64,000 nucleotides of DNA, taken from positions 620,001 through 684,000 of the forward strand of contig JAKSXM010000228.1 in the NCBI GenBank assembly GCA_022575985.1. The letters run 5' to 3'. The first letter of the stretch is position 1. Each line of letters starts with the position of its first letter. This document shows positions 21,589-31,739 of this stretch, in pieces. Source of the DNA: Anagrus nilaparvatae (taxonomy: Eukaryota; Arthropoda; Insecta; Hymenoptera; Mymaridae). The position numbers and the translations under genes were made by a program. The notes under the pieces were generated by a model that was not told the DNA's origin, did no database searches, and saw only the letters and a program-made list of their open reading frames with translations.

Positions 21589-23405
21589 TATGAGTCTTTC
21601 TTTGCCAAAACAGCAATGGTGTGCAGGTTGGGTCATCGGATCGGCCTCAAATTTTTACCATGTTTTTATAACATAAAGATAGGAACATTCTGAAATTTTC
21701 AGCCTTCTAGGTCTTAAACAGCCAGAGTTATGGCCAATCAAACTCATTAGGTGGCTCTCGACCAGCGTTAGTGCTTTTAGGGAAAATGGTTTAAAATCAT
21801 AAATATAAGCTTGAAAAAAATTCTGAAAGAGTATATATATAGGGAAACCTTTAGTAAATCCATTTCTGCCATTAGTTTTTCGGAAAAACCCCGGAAAATT
21901 CCGGAAAATGGGAAAATGCGTTTTAAGAAAAATCGCAATATCTCATTTTCCGCCACTTTTTTTTTTTAAATTTTTTTTTCAAAATTTTTTTCAACCGAAA
22001 TCCCATCGATCTGTCCGGAAAAAAATTTTGGTTTCGGCCATTAAGGTCAATTTTAGCCTGCTTTAGAATAATTTCACATTTTTAATATTTCTTTATTTAA
22101 TTTTCCATAAGGGGTTAAAATAAATGACTTTTTTTCTTTCAGAATAGAATAGCCAGGGAAAAAGTAGTCCTAAATAAAAAAAAAATTGCTATTTTCGATG
22201 AAAATTAACCAAGTTATGGTCAAGTAAAGATACTGTCAAAAACTACCATTTTTATACTAATTCCAATTTTAGGCTCTAAAACGACATTATAACTTGAAAA
22301 ATTCATAACTCGCTTAAATTATATCGTAGAAAGAAATGTTTTGGATTATTCTGGAATATATTTTGCTTGGCTATTATTTTATGTAAGAAAAAAATTAGTT
22401 TAGTCGATAAAAATTTCTTTTTTGGTCAAAAACTAATGTAACATGTTAAAGACTGTTTTTGATTATTATCATTTTTTATCCAAAAAAATAAATTTCTGTC
22501 AATAAAATTAATTTTTTTATTGGATAAACGAACAGCCAAGGAAAAAATATTCGATAATAATCCAAAACTTTTCTTTTTACGATAAAATTTAAGTGATTTA
22601 TGAATTTTTCAAGTTATAATGTCGTTTTAGAGTCTAAAATTGGAATTAGTATAAAAATGGTAGTTTTTGACAGTATCTTTACTTGACCATAACTTGGTTA
22701 ATTTTCATCGAAAATAGTAATTTTTTTTTTATTTAGGATTACTTTTTCCCTGGCTATTCGATTCTGAAAGAAAAAAAGTCATTTATTTTAACCCCTTATG
22801 GAAAATTAAATAAAGAAATATTAAAAATGTGAAATTATTTTAAAACAGGCTAAAATTGACCTTAATGTCCGAAACCAAAATTTTTTTCTGGACAGATCGA
22901 TGAGATTTCGGTTGAAAAAAATTTTGGAAAAAAAATTTAAAAAAAAAAATGGCGGCAAATGAGATATTGCGATTTTTCTTAAAACGAATTTTCTCATTTT
23001 CCGGTATTTCCCGGGGTTTTTCCGAAAAACTAATAACAGAAATGGATTTACTAAAGGTTTCCCAACATATATACTCTTTCAGAATTTTTTTTCAAGTTTA
23101 TATTTATGATTTTTAACCATTTTCCCGAAAAGCACTAACGCTGGTCGAGAGCCGCCTAATGAGTTTGATTGACCATAACTCTGGCTGTTTAAGACCTAGA
23201 AGGCTGAAAATTTCAGAATTTTCCTATCTTTATGTTATAAAAACATGGGGAAAATTTGAGGCCAATCCGATGACCCGACCTGCCCACCATTGCTGTTTTG
23301 GCAAAGAAAGACTCATATGTAAACATCTAATATTTAGACTATGTGGTAAATATTGTGTAAATATTTTTATATATATATTAGTAATTAATGTATTTTATTA
23401 TTTTT

Positions 23406-23445
23406 TGTCCTGATGATGGAGTGAAAAATCTCCGAAATATTGACA
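23406..23445 (+). ncRNA. Hammerhead-ribozyme-like motif, right arm
   Basis: The order is: stem I 5' strand TGTC (23406-23409), core CTGATGA (23410-23416), one extra T, stem II GGAG/CTCC with an 8-base loop, GAA, a self-complementary four-base ATAT as minimal stem III, T at the expected cleavage position (23441), then stem I 3' strand GACA (23442-23445). Penelope-like retroelements are known to carry small type I hammerheads with very short stem III. The extra base between the core and stem II departs from the textbook motif. Activity is inferred, not shown. Confidence 0.55.
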
Positions 23446-23539
23446 GTTATATTTTTATTTTTCAAATAAAAATTTTTTTGCTGGAAGACATCGAGTTTTT
23501 TCATTTATTATTTAAAATGTGTCCAGCGTAAACTATTCA

Positions 23540-23788
23540 ATAAATAAGCCTTGTTTCGAACGATCATTAGAAATTTATGGTAAATTAAAACAACTTTCTT
23601 TAATGGAAACTGAAGATATTAACTTGCCTAAAGAATTTATTGTAAATGAGCCTGCAGAAAATGTTGACGCTGCATGGGATAAATTACCCGAACATTACAA
23701 AATTGATTTTGATATTTTTATGTGTGTTAGATGTAGAATACATGATCATTCAGATAAACGTGTTACTCCTATGATAAAGAAGTGTTAA
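23540..23788 (+). pseudogene. 3' part of the unidentified ORF split by the foldback
   Basis: From the right copy of the 14-bp duplication the frame continues as CFERSLEIYGKLKQLS and PAENVDAAWDKLPEHYKID, and ends at a TAA at 23786-23788 after VTPMIKKC. About 80 residues with natural composition and one C-x-x-C-type pair (CVRC). The methionine found at 23519 lies in inserted sequence and is not its start. Function unknown. Confidence 0.5.
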
Positions 23789-23859
23789 TATTGTATGGAA
23801 ACTATGAATATGTTATTTTTTTATTAATAAAACAAAATATAACCTGTACATTTTCAATT

Positions 23860-24170
23860 TATTTTACATCTCCTTTTAATTTCTTTTGAGGGGATAAAAA
23901 AGTGGGGATTAGAATATAAATTAAATTTCATCGAGAAAAAAATAGCAATCTTGTATTCAAGGTTGGGCTAACAACTCTCTCTCTCTCTAAAGAAACTGAC
24001 AAGGTTGTGTTTTCAACTCATCATCAATGTCAACAACTCTCTTGAAAATTCACCAGGTTGTGTATACAACTCATCATCATCATCTTCTAGAGCAGAATTA
24101 CCAAGCAAATATATTTAAAAAAATTTTTTTTTAATTTTATATTTATAAACTTTTATTTTTACAGAAAGAT
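23860..24170. other. Non-coding spacer with imperfect repeats
   Basis: Contains a short (CT)n run near 23978 and a loosely repeated phrase of about 55 bases (AAGGTTG... AACTC... ATCATCA, near 24000 and 24055). No gene seen. Confidence 0.4.
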
Positions 24171-24172
24171 TA

Positions 24173-24796
24173 TTAACATCTCGATTTCATTGGGGTCTGG
24201 TGTAGAGCTTTGCTTTGGTATACATATTATTCCAGATGTGCATTTTTTAATAGCACTATTTAATTTAAAGGATAATAAGATCATATTTTCATTGAAAAAT
24301 TTACAGCAATTTTGCTCAATAAATATAGACGATTATGTTGATGAAGGAGTAACTATGGGTGTAGGTACAAATAAAATCTAGCCGGAATTCGATGGAGGAA
24401 TAAAAATTACAAAAACTCCATTTGGTTTTTATGATGGGGTTAGATTCACTCAAAGAGGTTGCTTGCAAAATAACTCTGTTACCTGCGTCAGCTAAGCTTC
24501 TAGAAAAAGCATATTCAACTATCGAATACTATTACGATCAAATAATTAGTAGAATTCCAGCAGTCAAAGAAGCTTATGGAAAATTTCTTTCACTATTGAA
24601 TGCATATGATTCGTCTGATGATGTAGAGAAAAAAATTATAGAAAATGCTACAACACCTATTGAAAAAGAAATGATATTCATCTCATACGGTTTCTACAGA
24701 ATAATTCAAGAAAGAAATGAAGTCAAATCAGAAACTCAAGTCAAATCAAAAGTTAAGAAAGTACAAAATAAAGTATCAAAAAAGCAAAAAAAATAA
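24173..24796 (+). pseudogene. Unidentified coding remnant ending in a lysine-rich tail
   Basis: One frame reads through ELCFGIHIIPDVHFLIALFN and a VDEGVTMGVGT segment to a TAG at about 24381, and continues beyond it as ITKTPFGFYDGVRFTQRGC. A second frame is open at 24422-24796 (MVFMMGLDSLKEV... to a KSKVKKVQNKVSKKQKK tail). The change of frame near 24420-24500 suggests one decayed gene, though two small genes are possible. Neither is recognised. The region follows the split ORF in the same orientation. Confidence 0.4.
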
Positions 24797-24913
24797 TGTA
24801 ATTTCTATAAATAAATGTATTAATTATATTTGATTCTTTTTATTTTTTTTCATGTATATGGACATTTATATATTCATGTTTCTTCTATACATAATATATT
24901 TTTTTGTATTCAG

Positions 24914-25138
24914 GTTCACGTCGGTAAAGATCAATATATACTAATAAATGAGTTCCATTATTTATTGTCCTCAGCCAAACCTCAAATTTTCATAAGAGAA
25001 TTGACTCAAATGATTTTTACCCAAGAAGAATTAGAAACTTGTTCAATTACTGGTGAAAAGTCCAATCGGACTAAAGGAGAAAGAAACTATGATATTCTCA
25101 ACCCTGTCAAAGTTGATGCCATTAAAGGTTTTGGTTAA
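24914..25138 (+). CDS. BEN-domain exon (3' terminal exon)
   Basis: A strong splice acceptor (TTTTTTGTATTCAG) precedes an open frame beginning VHVGKDQYILINEF and running to the stop at 25136-25138. The segment IFIRELTQMIFTQEELETCS, followed by NPVKVDAIKGF near the end, fits the C-terminal helices of the BEN domain, a DNA- or protein-binding fold of chromatin and viral proteins. The exon carries most of one domain; the upstream exon is not identifiable here, so this may be a working 3' exon or an isolated relic. The methionine at 24830 lies in likely intron sequence. Confidence 0.55.
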   Translation, partial: VHVGKDQYILINEFHYLLSSAKPQIFIRELTQMIFTQEELETCSITGEKSNRTKGERNYDILNPVKVDAIKGFG

Positions 25139-25139
25139 T

Positions 25140-25785
25140 TTTTTAAATTTAATTTTAAGTAAAATACTAATAATTATTATTTATCGTATATTGTCTTAAA
25201 TATTTAAAAGAAATAGTATATTATAATAAGTTTTTATAATAAAATATAACGAGCAGTTTATAATTTAATTTTTTTATATTAATAAATTAAAATTTATGAA
25301 TTGTATTTTAATTTAAATTACTACAAATTATTTTTATTTTGTTGTATTTTGCAAATTTATTATTTAGTTATTTCTTACTATATTATGTATACTATTTTGT
25401 GAAATTAATAAATAATATTTCTATTTATATTTGTAATTAATTACTTGTATTTTTGAGAATCTTTGATTTGGTTATTCAAGAGAGAAGAATATAAAGACAT
25501 GAAAAGTGCAACTATAAGATCGATTTGATAACAAATAAGTGCATAAAAATAGTAGGCGATGTAGCTAGTGACTATAAAAGAAAAAAAAACCATACAAAGC
25601 CTCAGGTAAGTTCAATTTTGCTTTTGTTACAATATTAAAGTTTGAGGAAATTGAGAGTAAATTTAGACTTACCAAATAAGTTACAAAAACTTGTAAATTA
25701 CAATGACTATGGATTATTAGATAATAATTTGTTTGATTGCTAGAAAATTTAAACGGAAACTCTTTTCAACTTATATGTCTGCGTA
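25140..25785. other. A+T-rich region without a gene
   Basis: Only very A+T-rich sequence is seen. A consensus-like splice donor (CCTCAGGTAAGT near 25601) stands without an open reading frame in front of it. Confidence 0.5.
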
Positions 25786-25790
25786 TACAA

Positions 25791-26287
25791 ATCAAAAACC
25801 TCCATATCTCGAGCGATTTTTATGAAAAATGAGTTTTTTATATGAGCTTATTCGTTGTCGAAATTATCTATCAGATGGTGTAAATCATTTTTTCTTATCA
25901 CTTGTAGTTTGCAAAATCGCATGGCTCAATTGCAAGGTCTTATGTATAGATAAAAAATTTTACATGTATTTCTAAAAATAATACAGAAAGAAATAACTCA
26001 TCTACAAATTTGATTAAATATGGAGGTTTTTCTTCTCCTGAATTTTTCGCGTTCACAGAAAGTTTTTTTGGACATTCTACTGTTTTCCATATAAGCGGTG
26101 GAAAATCGCGAAAAATTTTTTCACCAATGAAAATAGCGTTTTTTAAAACTATTTAATTACATTATTACATTAATTAAAACGCGTCCCTTCTTGAAGGGGC
26201 CCAAAAAAAAAAAAAAAAAAAAAAAATTGAAACGCGTCTCATTAAATATCTCGAAATCGTTAAAATGAAGATATGGAGGTTTTTAAT
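25791..26287. repeat. About 500-bp element with CCTCCATATC-type inverted ends
   Basis: ATCAAAAACCTCCATATC at 25791 pairs with GATATGGAGGTTTTTAAT ending at 26287 (17 of 18 bases). A third copy of ATATGGAGGTTTTTC lies inside near 26018, and an A homopolymer of about 25 bases sits near 26203. The interior is non-coding. A non-autonomous transposon is the likeliest reading. Confidence 0.55.
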
Positions 26288-26713
26288 CTGTAGGGCAGAT
26301 GTGACCAAATATTAATTAAAAACAAAATTAATTAAACAAATTTTTTATATTAAAATATTTTATATCTCTTTTGAAAAGAAACAATGTGTGATATGGTATT
26401 TATTTTGAATTGATGTTCATAACCCACTACTGTAGCAATCATGAAATTGCAAAAATCTTCAAAGACTATTTTAGTTAGTGAAATTCTCTAATTACACCTC
26501 ATTATCACAAATTTACTTCGATATAAGCATGCTCCATCTCAAAAAAACTTATAACTGGTTTGTGTTTACATACAGCCAATGATCATGGAACATGTTCACT
26601 CATAACAATTTTAACGTTTACTCCCTAATTTTTTATCTAAGTCTTAGAACCGAAATTATAATAAATCCCAAAATATAAATTATCCCAAGTCCATAAACCT
26701 AAAGAATTCTAAG

Positions 26714-26885
26714 TTCTTTTTCTTATCAGGGTCTGATCAGTCTCTGACTCCCGCTTCAAATTATACTAAGTCCCTAAATAGAAAATATTTCAAGTCCATT
26801 TGAATGGACCCCTTCCCCTAAAAACGTCACTTTTAAACCTCTTCTCCGTCCACCTAGACCTTTTTGAATAAAAACATGTTCCATG
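26714..26885. repeat. Dispersed repeat, copy B
   Basis: Same family and orientation as 6001-6175, sharing the ordered landmarks TATCAGGGTCTGATCAG, CTGACTCC, CTAAGTCCCTAAAT and AAACATGTTCCATG. No coding sequence. Confidence 0.6.
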
Positions 26886-27049
26886 TTAATTGTAATATTT
26901 TTACTACGTTATTAATAAATATTTTAAAATTCTAAATGTTGATTTAATTAAATTATTTCTCAATTAATTCTACGTTCGTCAATCTTTAAATCATAACTAA
27001 AAGCAATTAAAGAACTTATATTGTAGCTTATGATTAAAAAGTTAAAATA

Positions 27050-27120
27050 CACGGCTAGGCAACTTTGCTTGAAATTTCAAGCATCTAGTTTGAAGTTTAA
27101 TATTTTCAAGCAGCGTAGTC
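27050..27120. repeat. TTCAAGCAA palindrome cluster, copy 1
   Basis: The phrase ACACGGCTAGGCAACTTTGC is followed by GCTTGAAATTTCAAGCA, a 17-base palindrome. The same lead-in and palindromes occur at 47730-47860, and weaker versions at 53390-53530 and 56670. Confidence 0.55.
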
Positions 27121-27139
27121 GTGGACGCATATAAATTAT

Positions 27140-28368
27140 AATTTATTCTTAAACCTTTTCTTAATATTCATTAAACTATACTATTCATATAAACAAAAAT
27201 TTTAATTAAATTCATAGGTAACAGAAAACGAGAATCAGAAAAATCAAAAGAATCAAAAAATTCTCTACCAGAAGACCTAGCATTATACCCAAAATACTCG
27301 AAACTGAACTGAAACTTATACTCGAAATTGAAGTTGGAGAAATAAAAAGTATACAAATTAGTGAAACAAATTTATATGACAATAAAGGATAAAAAAAGCA
27401 AATTGTATTGAATATTCTGATACAAAAATTGTAAAAAATAATTTAATAAAAACGACTAAAATAATTAAAAATGAAAAAAAAACTCGATTTTATAAAAACA
27501 AAAGAATTAACCAAAACTCTAAAAAATGTGGTTAATAAATCAACATTGTTCGGCCTGCAAAAAAATATTAAATCTGAAAAAATGATTTGACAGGTGATAA
27601 TTCGAATAAAGAAATAAAAAATGAAATAATATATGGAAACGAAATTGATAAAAATGAAATTTTTGCTAATAAAGGAAAACATGTAAACCCGTTAAAAGTT
27701 ATTTAGAGTTCCAATAAAGACAATCAATTTAATATTAATAAAAGTGTTATTAAAACCGCGAATGAAATAAACAAAGTTAAAGCAAGTTATAGCGTCGAGG
27801 AAATTCTTATAATAAAAAACATATAGGCCCAAATATCAAAGGCGACGAGAAAAACTATTAAAAAAAATTGGTTAAGTCTGTTTTGAATAAGAAAAATAGA
27901 AGTGTTAATTTTTTACTCAATAATAATAAATTAAATGCAAATATTCGGAATAAAAAAAATCAGTTAAATTTAGCAAAAACTAATGTACTTGTTAAAATAG
28001 AAAAAGAAGAAAATGAAATAAATGAAAATTGCCGAATAGGTGAGTCTAAAATTTAAAAAAAAGAGAAGAAAAATTTGAAACTGAATAAAGATCTTGAAGA
28101 ATCTAAAAATAAAAAACAAATAGAAACAAAATCAAAAACAATAAATAATAAAAGTTTAGAAAGTATTGCTTCAAGGAAAAAAGAAATTATTAAAAGAAAC
28201 TCATATGACAATGAAACTCCTATTGAATTCAAAAAACAAAAGTTATATAATAATACCAACACTTTTAACGACAGATATGATAAATTCATAGACGATTCTG
28301 AAACAAGAGAATTACTTGAAAACATGGATCTATTCTGCAATAAATCTTCTCAGTGGTCTGGAACGTGA
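27140..28368 (+). pseudogene. Lysine- and asparagine-rich coding remnant
   Basis: The plus strand reads as hydrophilic, K/N/E-rich protein in changing frames, for example EIEVGEIKSIQISETNLY near 27330, GNEIDKNEIFANKGKHVNPL near 27650 and a clean 97-codon open stretch at 28075-28368 ending in NMDLFCNKSSQWSGT. Stops and frame changes interrupt it several times upstream. It may be a decayed gene or the exons of a low-complexity protein. No domain recognised. Confidence 0.4.
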
Positions 28369-28369
28369 A

Positions 28370-29040
28370 AAAAGTTTTACCACGATTATACTAAAAATCT
28401 CTGGTATTTTCTTATTCTATAGGGTCTCCTAAGGCAGGAAATGCTTGTCCTAAAATTTAACTTAAGGCTCTCGGGGAGAACCAACCCAATTTCGGGGTTG
28501 TTTGGGGGTGAATTTAAAAAAAAAATTTTTTTAATTTTACATATTTTATGCGTGATTATGTTGATTTCGATAATTAAAAAGTATATAAAACATGATTTAA
28601 CTTATATCGGAACATTTAAGGCTTAAATATTCACTTTAAATATAAAAAAATAACCATTTTAAGCCAAATTTTTGATTTTTCTAATTATAAATATTCATGT
28701 CAAATGAATAAGTATTTTCCTTTTTGTGTTCCATTGAGATGTAAAATTCGAAAAAAAGTGGGATAGAATGTAAAATAATATCCTAAATTAAAAAATTACA
28801 TGGATGAATTTTAAAGTTTTTTATAAAATAAATTTAGCTTACAATTAACTTAAAGTATTAGTTTTTTTATTAATAGTAAAAAAAATTATTAAATAATTTG
28901 AATAAAAAAAATCCAATGTAATTTTGTGTTTTGATACATATACTTGTAGATATACTATTTATTGATACTTATACTTGTAATTATACAATATTTTTATAAA
29001 CTTAAAATGTTTAAACAAAACCAACTGTATGATAATTCTA
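28370..29040. other. A+T-rich region without a gene
   Basis: No repeat ends, RNA gene or convincing open frame identified. Confidence 0.5.
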
Positions 29041-29052
29041 GATTAGGAAGGG

Positions 29053-29074
29053 ATAACTCACGTGCGTGAGTTAT
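29053..29074. promoter_or_regulatory. 22-base palindrome with an E-box; CRE-like site nearby
   Basis: ATAACTCACG-TG-CGTGAGTTAT is a perfect 10-bp inverted repeat and contains CACGTG. About 65 bases downstream (29139-29146) lies TGACGTCA, the palindromic CRE consensus. Both lie 140-230 bases upstream of the decayed coding stretch at 29285, so they could be remains of its promoter. This is inference from motifs alone. Confidence 0.3.
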
Positions 29075-29284
29075 TGGCCTCTAGCATCAACAAATTTAAA
29101 TGCCAAAATATACTATATCATGTAGTATGTTATGACCATGACGTCACAGTATTATGCTTGTGCTTTACTCCCTTACTTATTTATTCATATTTATTTTGTG
29201 TTGTGTGTGTTTAAGTATAATTCTTTTTTTTTAATTGTGAAAAATACTTATAAGAATATTTATAAAAATTTAAATATGTAATTT

Positions 29285-30020
29285 ACACTATGTACGTGAT
29301 CATGATGAAAATAGAAAAAAACTTTGTGCACCATGTGGTAGAAAAATTTTCTGGGAACTAGAAAAATTGACTTTTTTAAAATAACAAGAGATCAAGAGCA
29401 GCTTATAAAAAAGTTAGTTTATTCTAATTTTTGTCTTTCAGATCCTAAGTTTCCTTTAAGCATTTGCTATAATTGTAGAATAATTCTTATGTTCAAAAAA
29501 AAGACAGACCAGTAGTTTGGTGCAATTCTGAAGAAATACTGGATGAAATAATACAAAGGAGAAATTTAGTAGGTAACTTTATCATCAAAGTAATGGCCGA
29601 TGATGGAAAAGGATTCTTTAAAGTATGTATGTGTATTATACCAGAATATTATGTTTCTCATCAAAATTTAGACGATGAAAATGCTGAGAAAAGCTGATAA
29701 AATGACCAGCGTTCATGAATTAATGTTGTGCATTGTTCCCAACATAAAAGAACGCTATGATAATGTCAAAAAGCTGTTTGACTTATAATTAAGATCAATG
29801 ATATTCCATTCAAATTCGTTGCTGATTTTAAATTGCTTTTAATTATAAATGGACAACAAACAGCCAGAGCTTCCTTGCCCCTATTGCTTCGTATCTTTAC
29901 AAACATTGAAAACTGGATCAGAACTTGAAAGTCAGAAACAAGAGGATCAAGAAATTGTGCGCAAAACATATGGTGATTTACGAAAAGATTATGAGGCATT
30001 TAAATTACATTTAATTTGTA
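29285..30020 (+). pseudogene. Decayed copy of a cysteine-rich multi-copy gene
   Basis: Protein-like segments in shifting frames follow a consistent order: KLCAPCGRKIFWELEKL near 29310, SDPKFPLSICYNCRIIL near 29435, FIIKVMADDGKGFFKV near 29580, ELMLCIVPNIKERYDNVKK near 29720 and PCPYCFVSLQTL near 29875. C-x-x-C pairs (CAPC, CYNC, CPYC) suggest metal binding. I recall a family with this block order repeated in insect and cnidarian genomes, without an established function. At least four frame breaks or stops inactivate this copy. Confidence 0.5.
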
Positions 30021-30079
30021 TTTCTCCACCCACGACTTTGCCTCTCTTCCTTCTCCTTTCATTTAAGACTCGTATTTAA

Positions 30080-31270
30080 AAGACCTTTTTATACTCTTGA
30101 TATATAAATAACCATTTTTAAATCGGTCACTTTTTCCCTGAACGTTCATTTCTTAAAAAAAAAATAAATTCGATTTATAAGTCAGAAACCAATAAAAACT
30201 GTATTAAATATAAATTTTTCTATTTAAAGCTATAAATAATTTTTAATTTGAAAAGTAAAATATAGTACATAAAAATTATTTTTTTTTTCTTAAAGAAATG
30301 AATTGCCAGGGAAAAATTAACCGATTAAAAAAAAAAATTATTTATTATGATGAAATTCATAACTGAGTCATAAAACTATAGTCTATATCACCCGCAGACT
30401 ATTTTACTTCGTTTTGACAACGGTTTTATATAATTTTGTTAAGTGATTCGACCCTGATGACATTTTAAAATATGTAATACATTGCTACTTTACATAATAT
30501 TATGTTTATAGTATAGCAAGATAAATATATATTGCGAACTACTGGGTAGTAAAGAATATTTACATAAATAACTATATAATATTACATATAATTAATCAAG
30601 AAATTTTACGAAACTAAACATTAGATCAAGGAATATTAATTAAATTATATACTATTTTAATAAAATATTATCTTAATTAATTTTTTTAACTTTACTTTTA
30701 CTTAGAAGTTACTTTTGTCATATTCTGTGTAAATATTTAAAATATAAAGCAGAGAATACCTTTGTTAATTTAGCCATTTAAAAGTTAATTAATCAGCAAA
30801 TTAATCAATTTTTATATATACCTAATTTATTTGATAAAAGAAAAAAAAAATTGGTTTTCATTCATAGAGTTTATAATTCAAGTTATTTTATATTAATAAC
30901 AACCAGTATGTGTAAGATAAACAGATACAACACAAAAATTTATTATACAAGGGGTTGAAACTTTTTTTTTTTTTAATTTTAAAATACTTAGCAATTCAAT
31001 ACATTTTATTAAAATATATATAATTAAATTTCTTGAAAATGTCAATGAGATAGAAAACGAAAGAAAAAAATGTTTTTATTTTTTTATAACACATACGATA
31101 AATATATTTTTCGAAATTTAACAGATTTTTATCCTTTACATAGAAAATGAATATTTTAAGATATAAAGGCAGCCGCGGGGGAAAATGCATATTTTAGTAG
31201 ATCTCATAATTAAAGTTAAATGATAGTGTAATATTTTTTATTTTTATTTGTCATTAAACTTATTAATAAA
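30080..31270. other. A+T-rich region without a gene
   Basis: Homopolymer runs and very A+T-rich sequence; no coding frame, terminal repeat or RNA gene found. Confidence 0.5.
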
Positions 31271-31277
31271 TTCTATA

Positions 31278-31545
31278 AACAAAAGAAAGGTCTCCCTATT
31301 GATTCTTATTCTAATCCTTCAAAGGACTGCAAGCCCCCTATCATTCTTTATAAGAGATATGTTGATGATATATTTTTAATTTGCAATAACAAATATTTAA
31401 AAAAATTAATAACTACTGTATTTAACAGCTATAAGTAAAATACTCAATTTACTATTGAAAACGAAAATAAAGACATTGACAGCATTAATTTCTTAGACAT
31501 TAAAATATTTCGTTATAACAACTCCTTTGCGAAAAACGAACCTTA
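31278..31545 (+). pseudogene. Penelope-like reverse transcriptase remnant
   Basis: Translation gives KKGLPIDSYSNPS near 31290, then PPIILYKRYVDDIFLICNN (31335-31390), with YVDD as the RT catalytic motif C, and after one in-frame TAA (about 31437) FTIENENKDIDSINFLDIKI (31450-31507). The YVDDIFLI plus INFLD(I/L)xI pairing is typical of Penelope-like elements. The GLPxG-type motif B is shortened, so sequence between motifs B and C is probably deleted. No intact element surrounds it. Confidence 0.65.
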
Positions 31546-31609
31546 GCTTTAATATCTCAGCTGTAGATACTTCAATTTTCTTCTTGTTGTTCTCGAATTA
31601 CTTGTTTGA

Positions 31610-31735
31610 TGTAACTCATATTCGCATTCTGAAAGAAAAGTTTTATATTTAACGTCAATAAACATATTTGAGTATGTTATTGATGTTAAACAAAAAACTT
31701 TTCTTTCGGAGGCAGATATAACTCAGCAGGTATAA
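31610..31735. repeat. Imperfect hairpin of about 55-base arms
   Basis: AACTCATATTCGCATTCTGA near 31612 and following sequence pairs with the inverted copy ending in ATATAACTCA near 31734; the best-conserved core is GAAAGAAAAGTTTT. Arms meet near 31670. Non-coding. Confidence 0.5.
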
Positions 31736-31739
31736 GGAG

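Larger units (their letters stand above)
20812..23539. mobile_element. 2.7-kb foldback insertion with a 14-bp target duplication
   Basis: Flanked by perfect copies of ATAAATAAGCCTTG (20798-20811 and 23540-23553), it interrupts an ORF that otherwise reads through. The outer inverted repeats are 20812-21015 and about 23316-23505; the inner ones form a palindrome at 21589-23315 centred near 22453. A 573-bp segment (21016-21588) is present only in the left arm. The right end has an unpaired tail of about 35 bases (23506-23539) before the duplication. Both ends contain a hammerhead-ribozyme-like motif. The 14-bp duplication, ribozyme motif and Penelope endonuclease remnant together suggest a Penelope-like retroelement or a derivative spread by Penelope machinery. 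Confidence 0.75.

Noticed and set aside
25595..25612. Splice donor CCTCAGGTAAGT as the end of an exon
   Set aside because: All three upstream frames contain stops within a few codons, so no exon can be supported.
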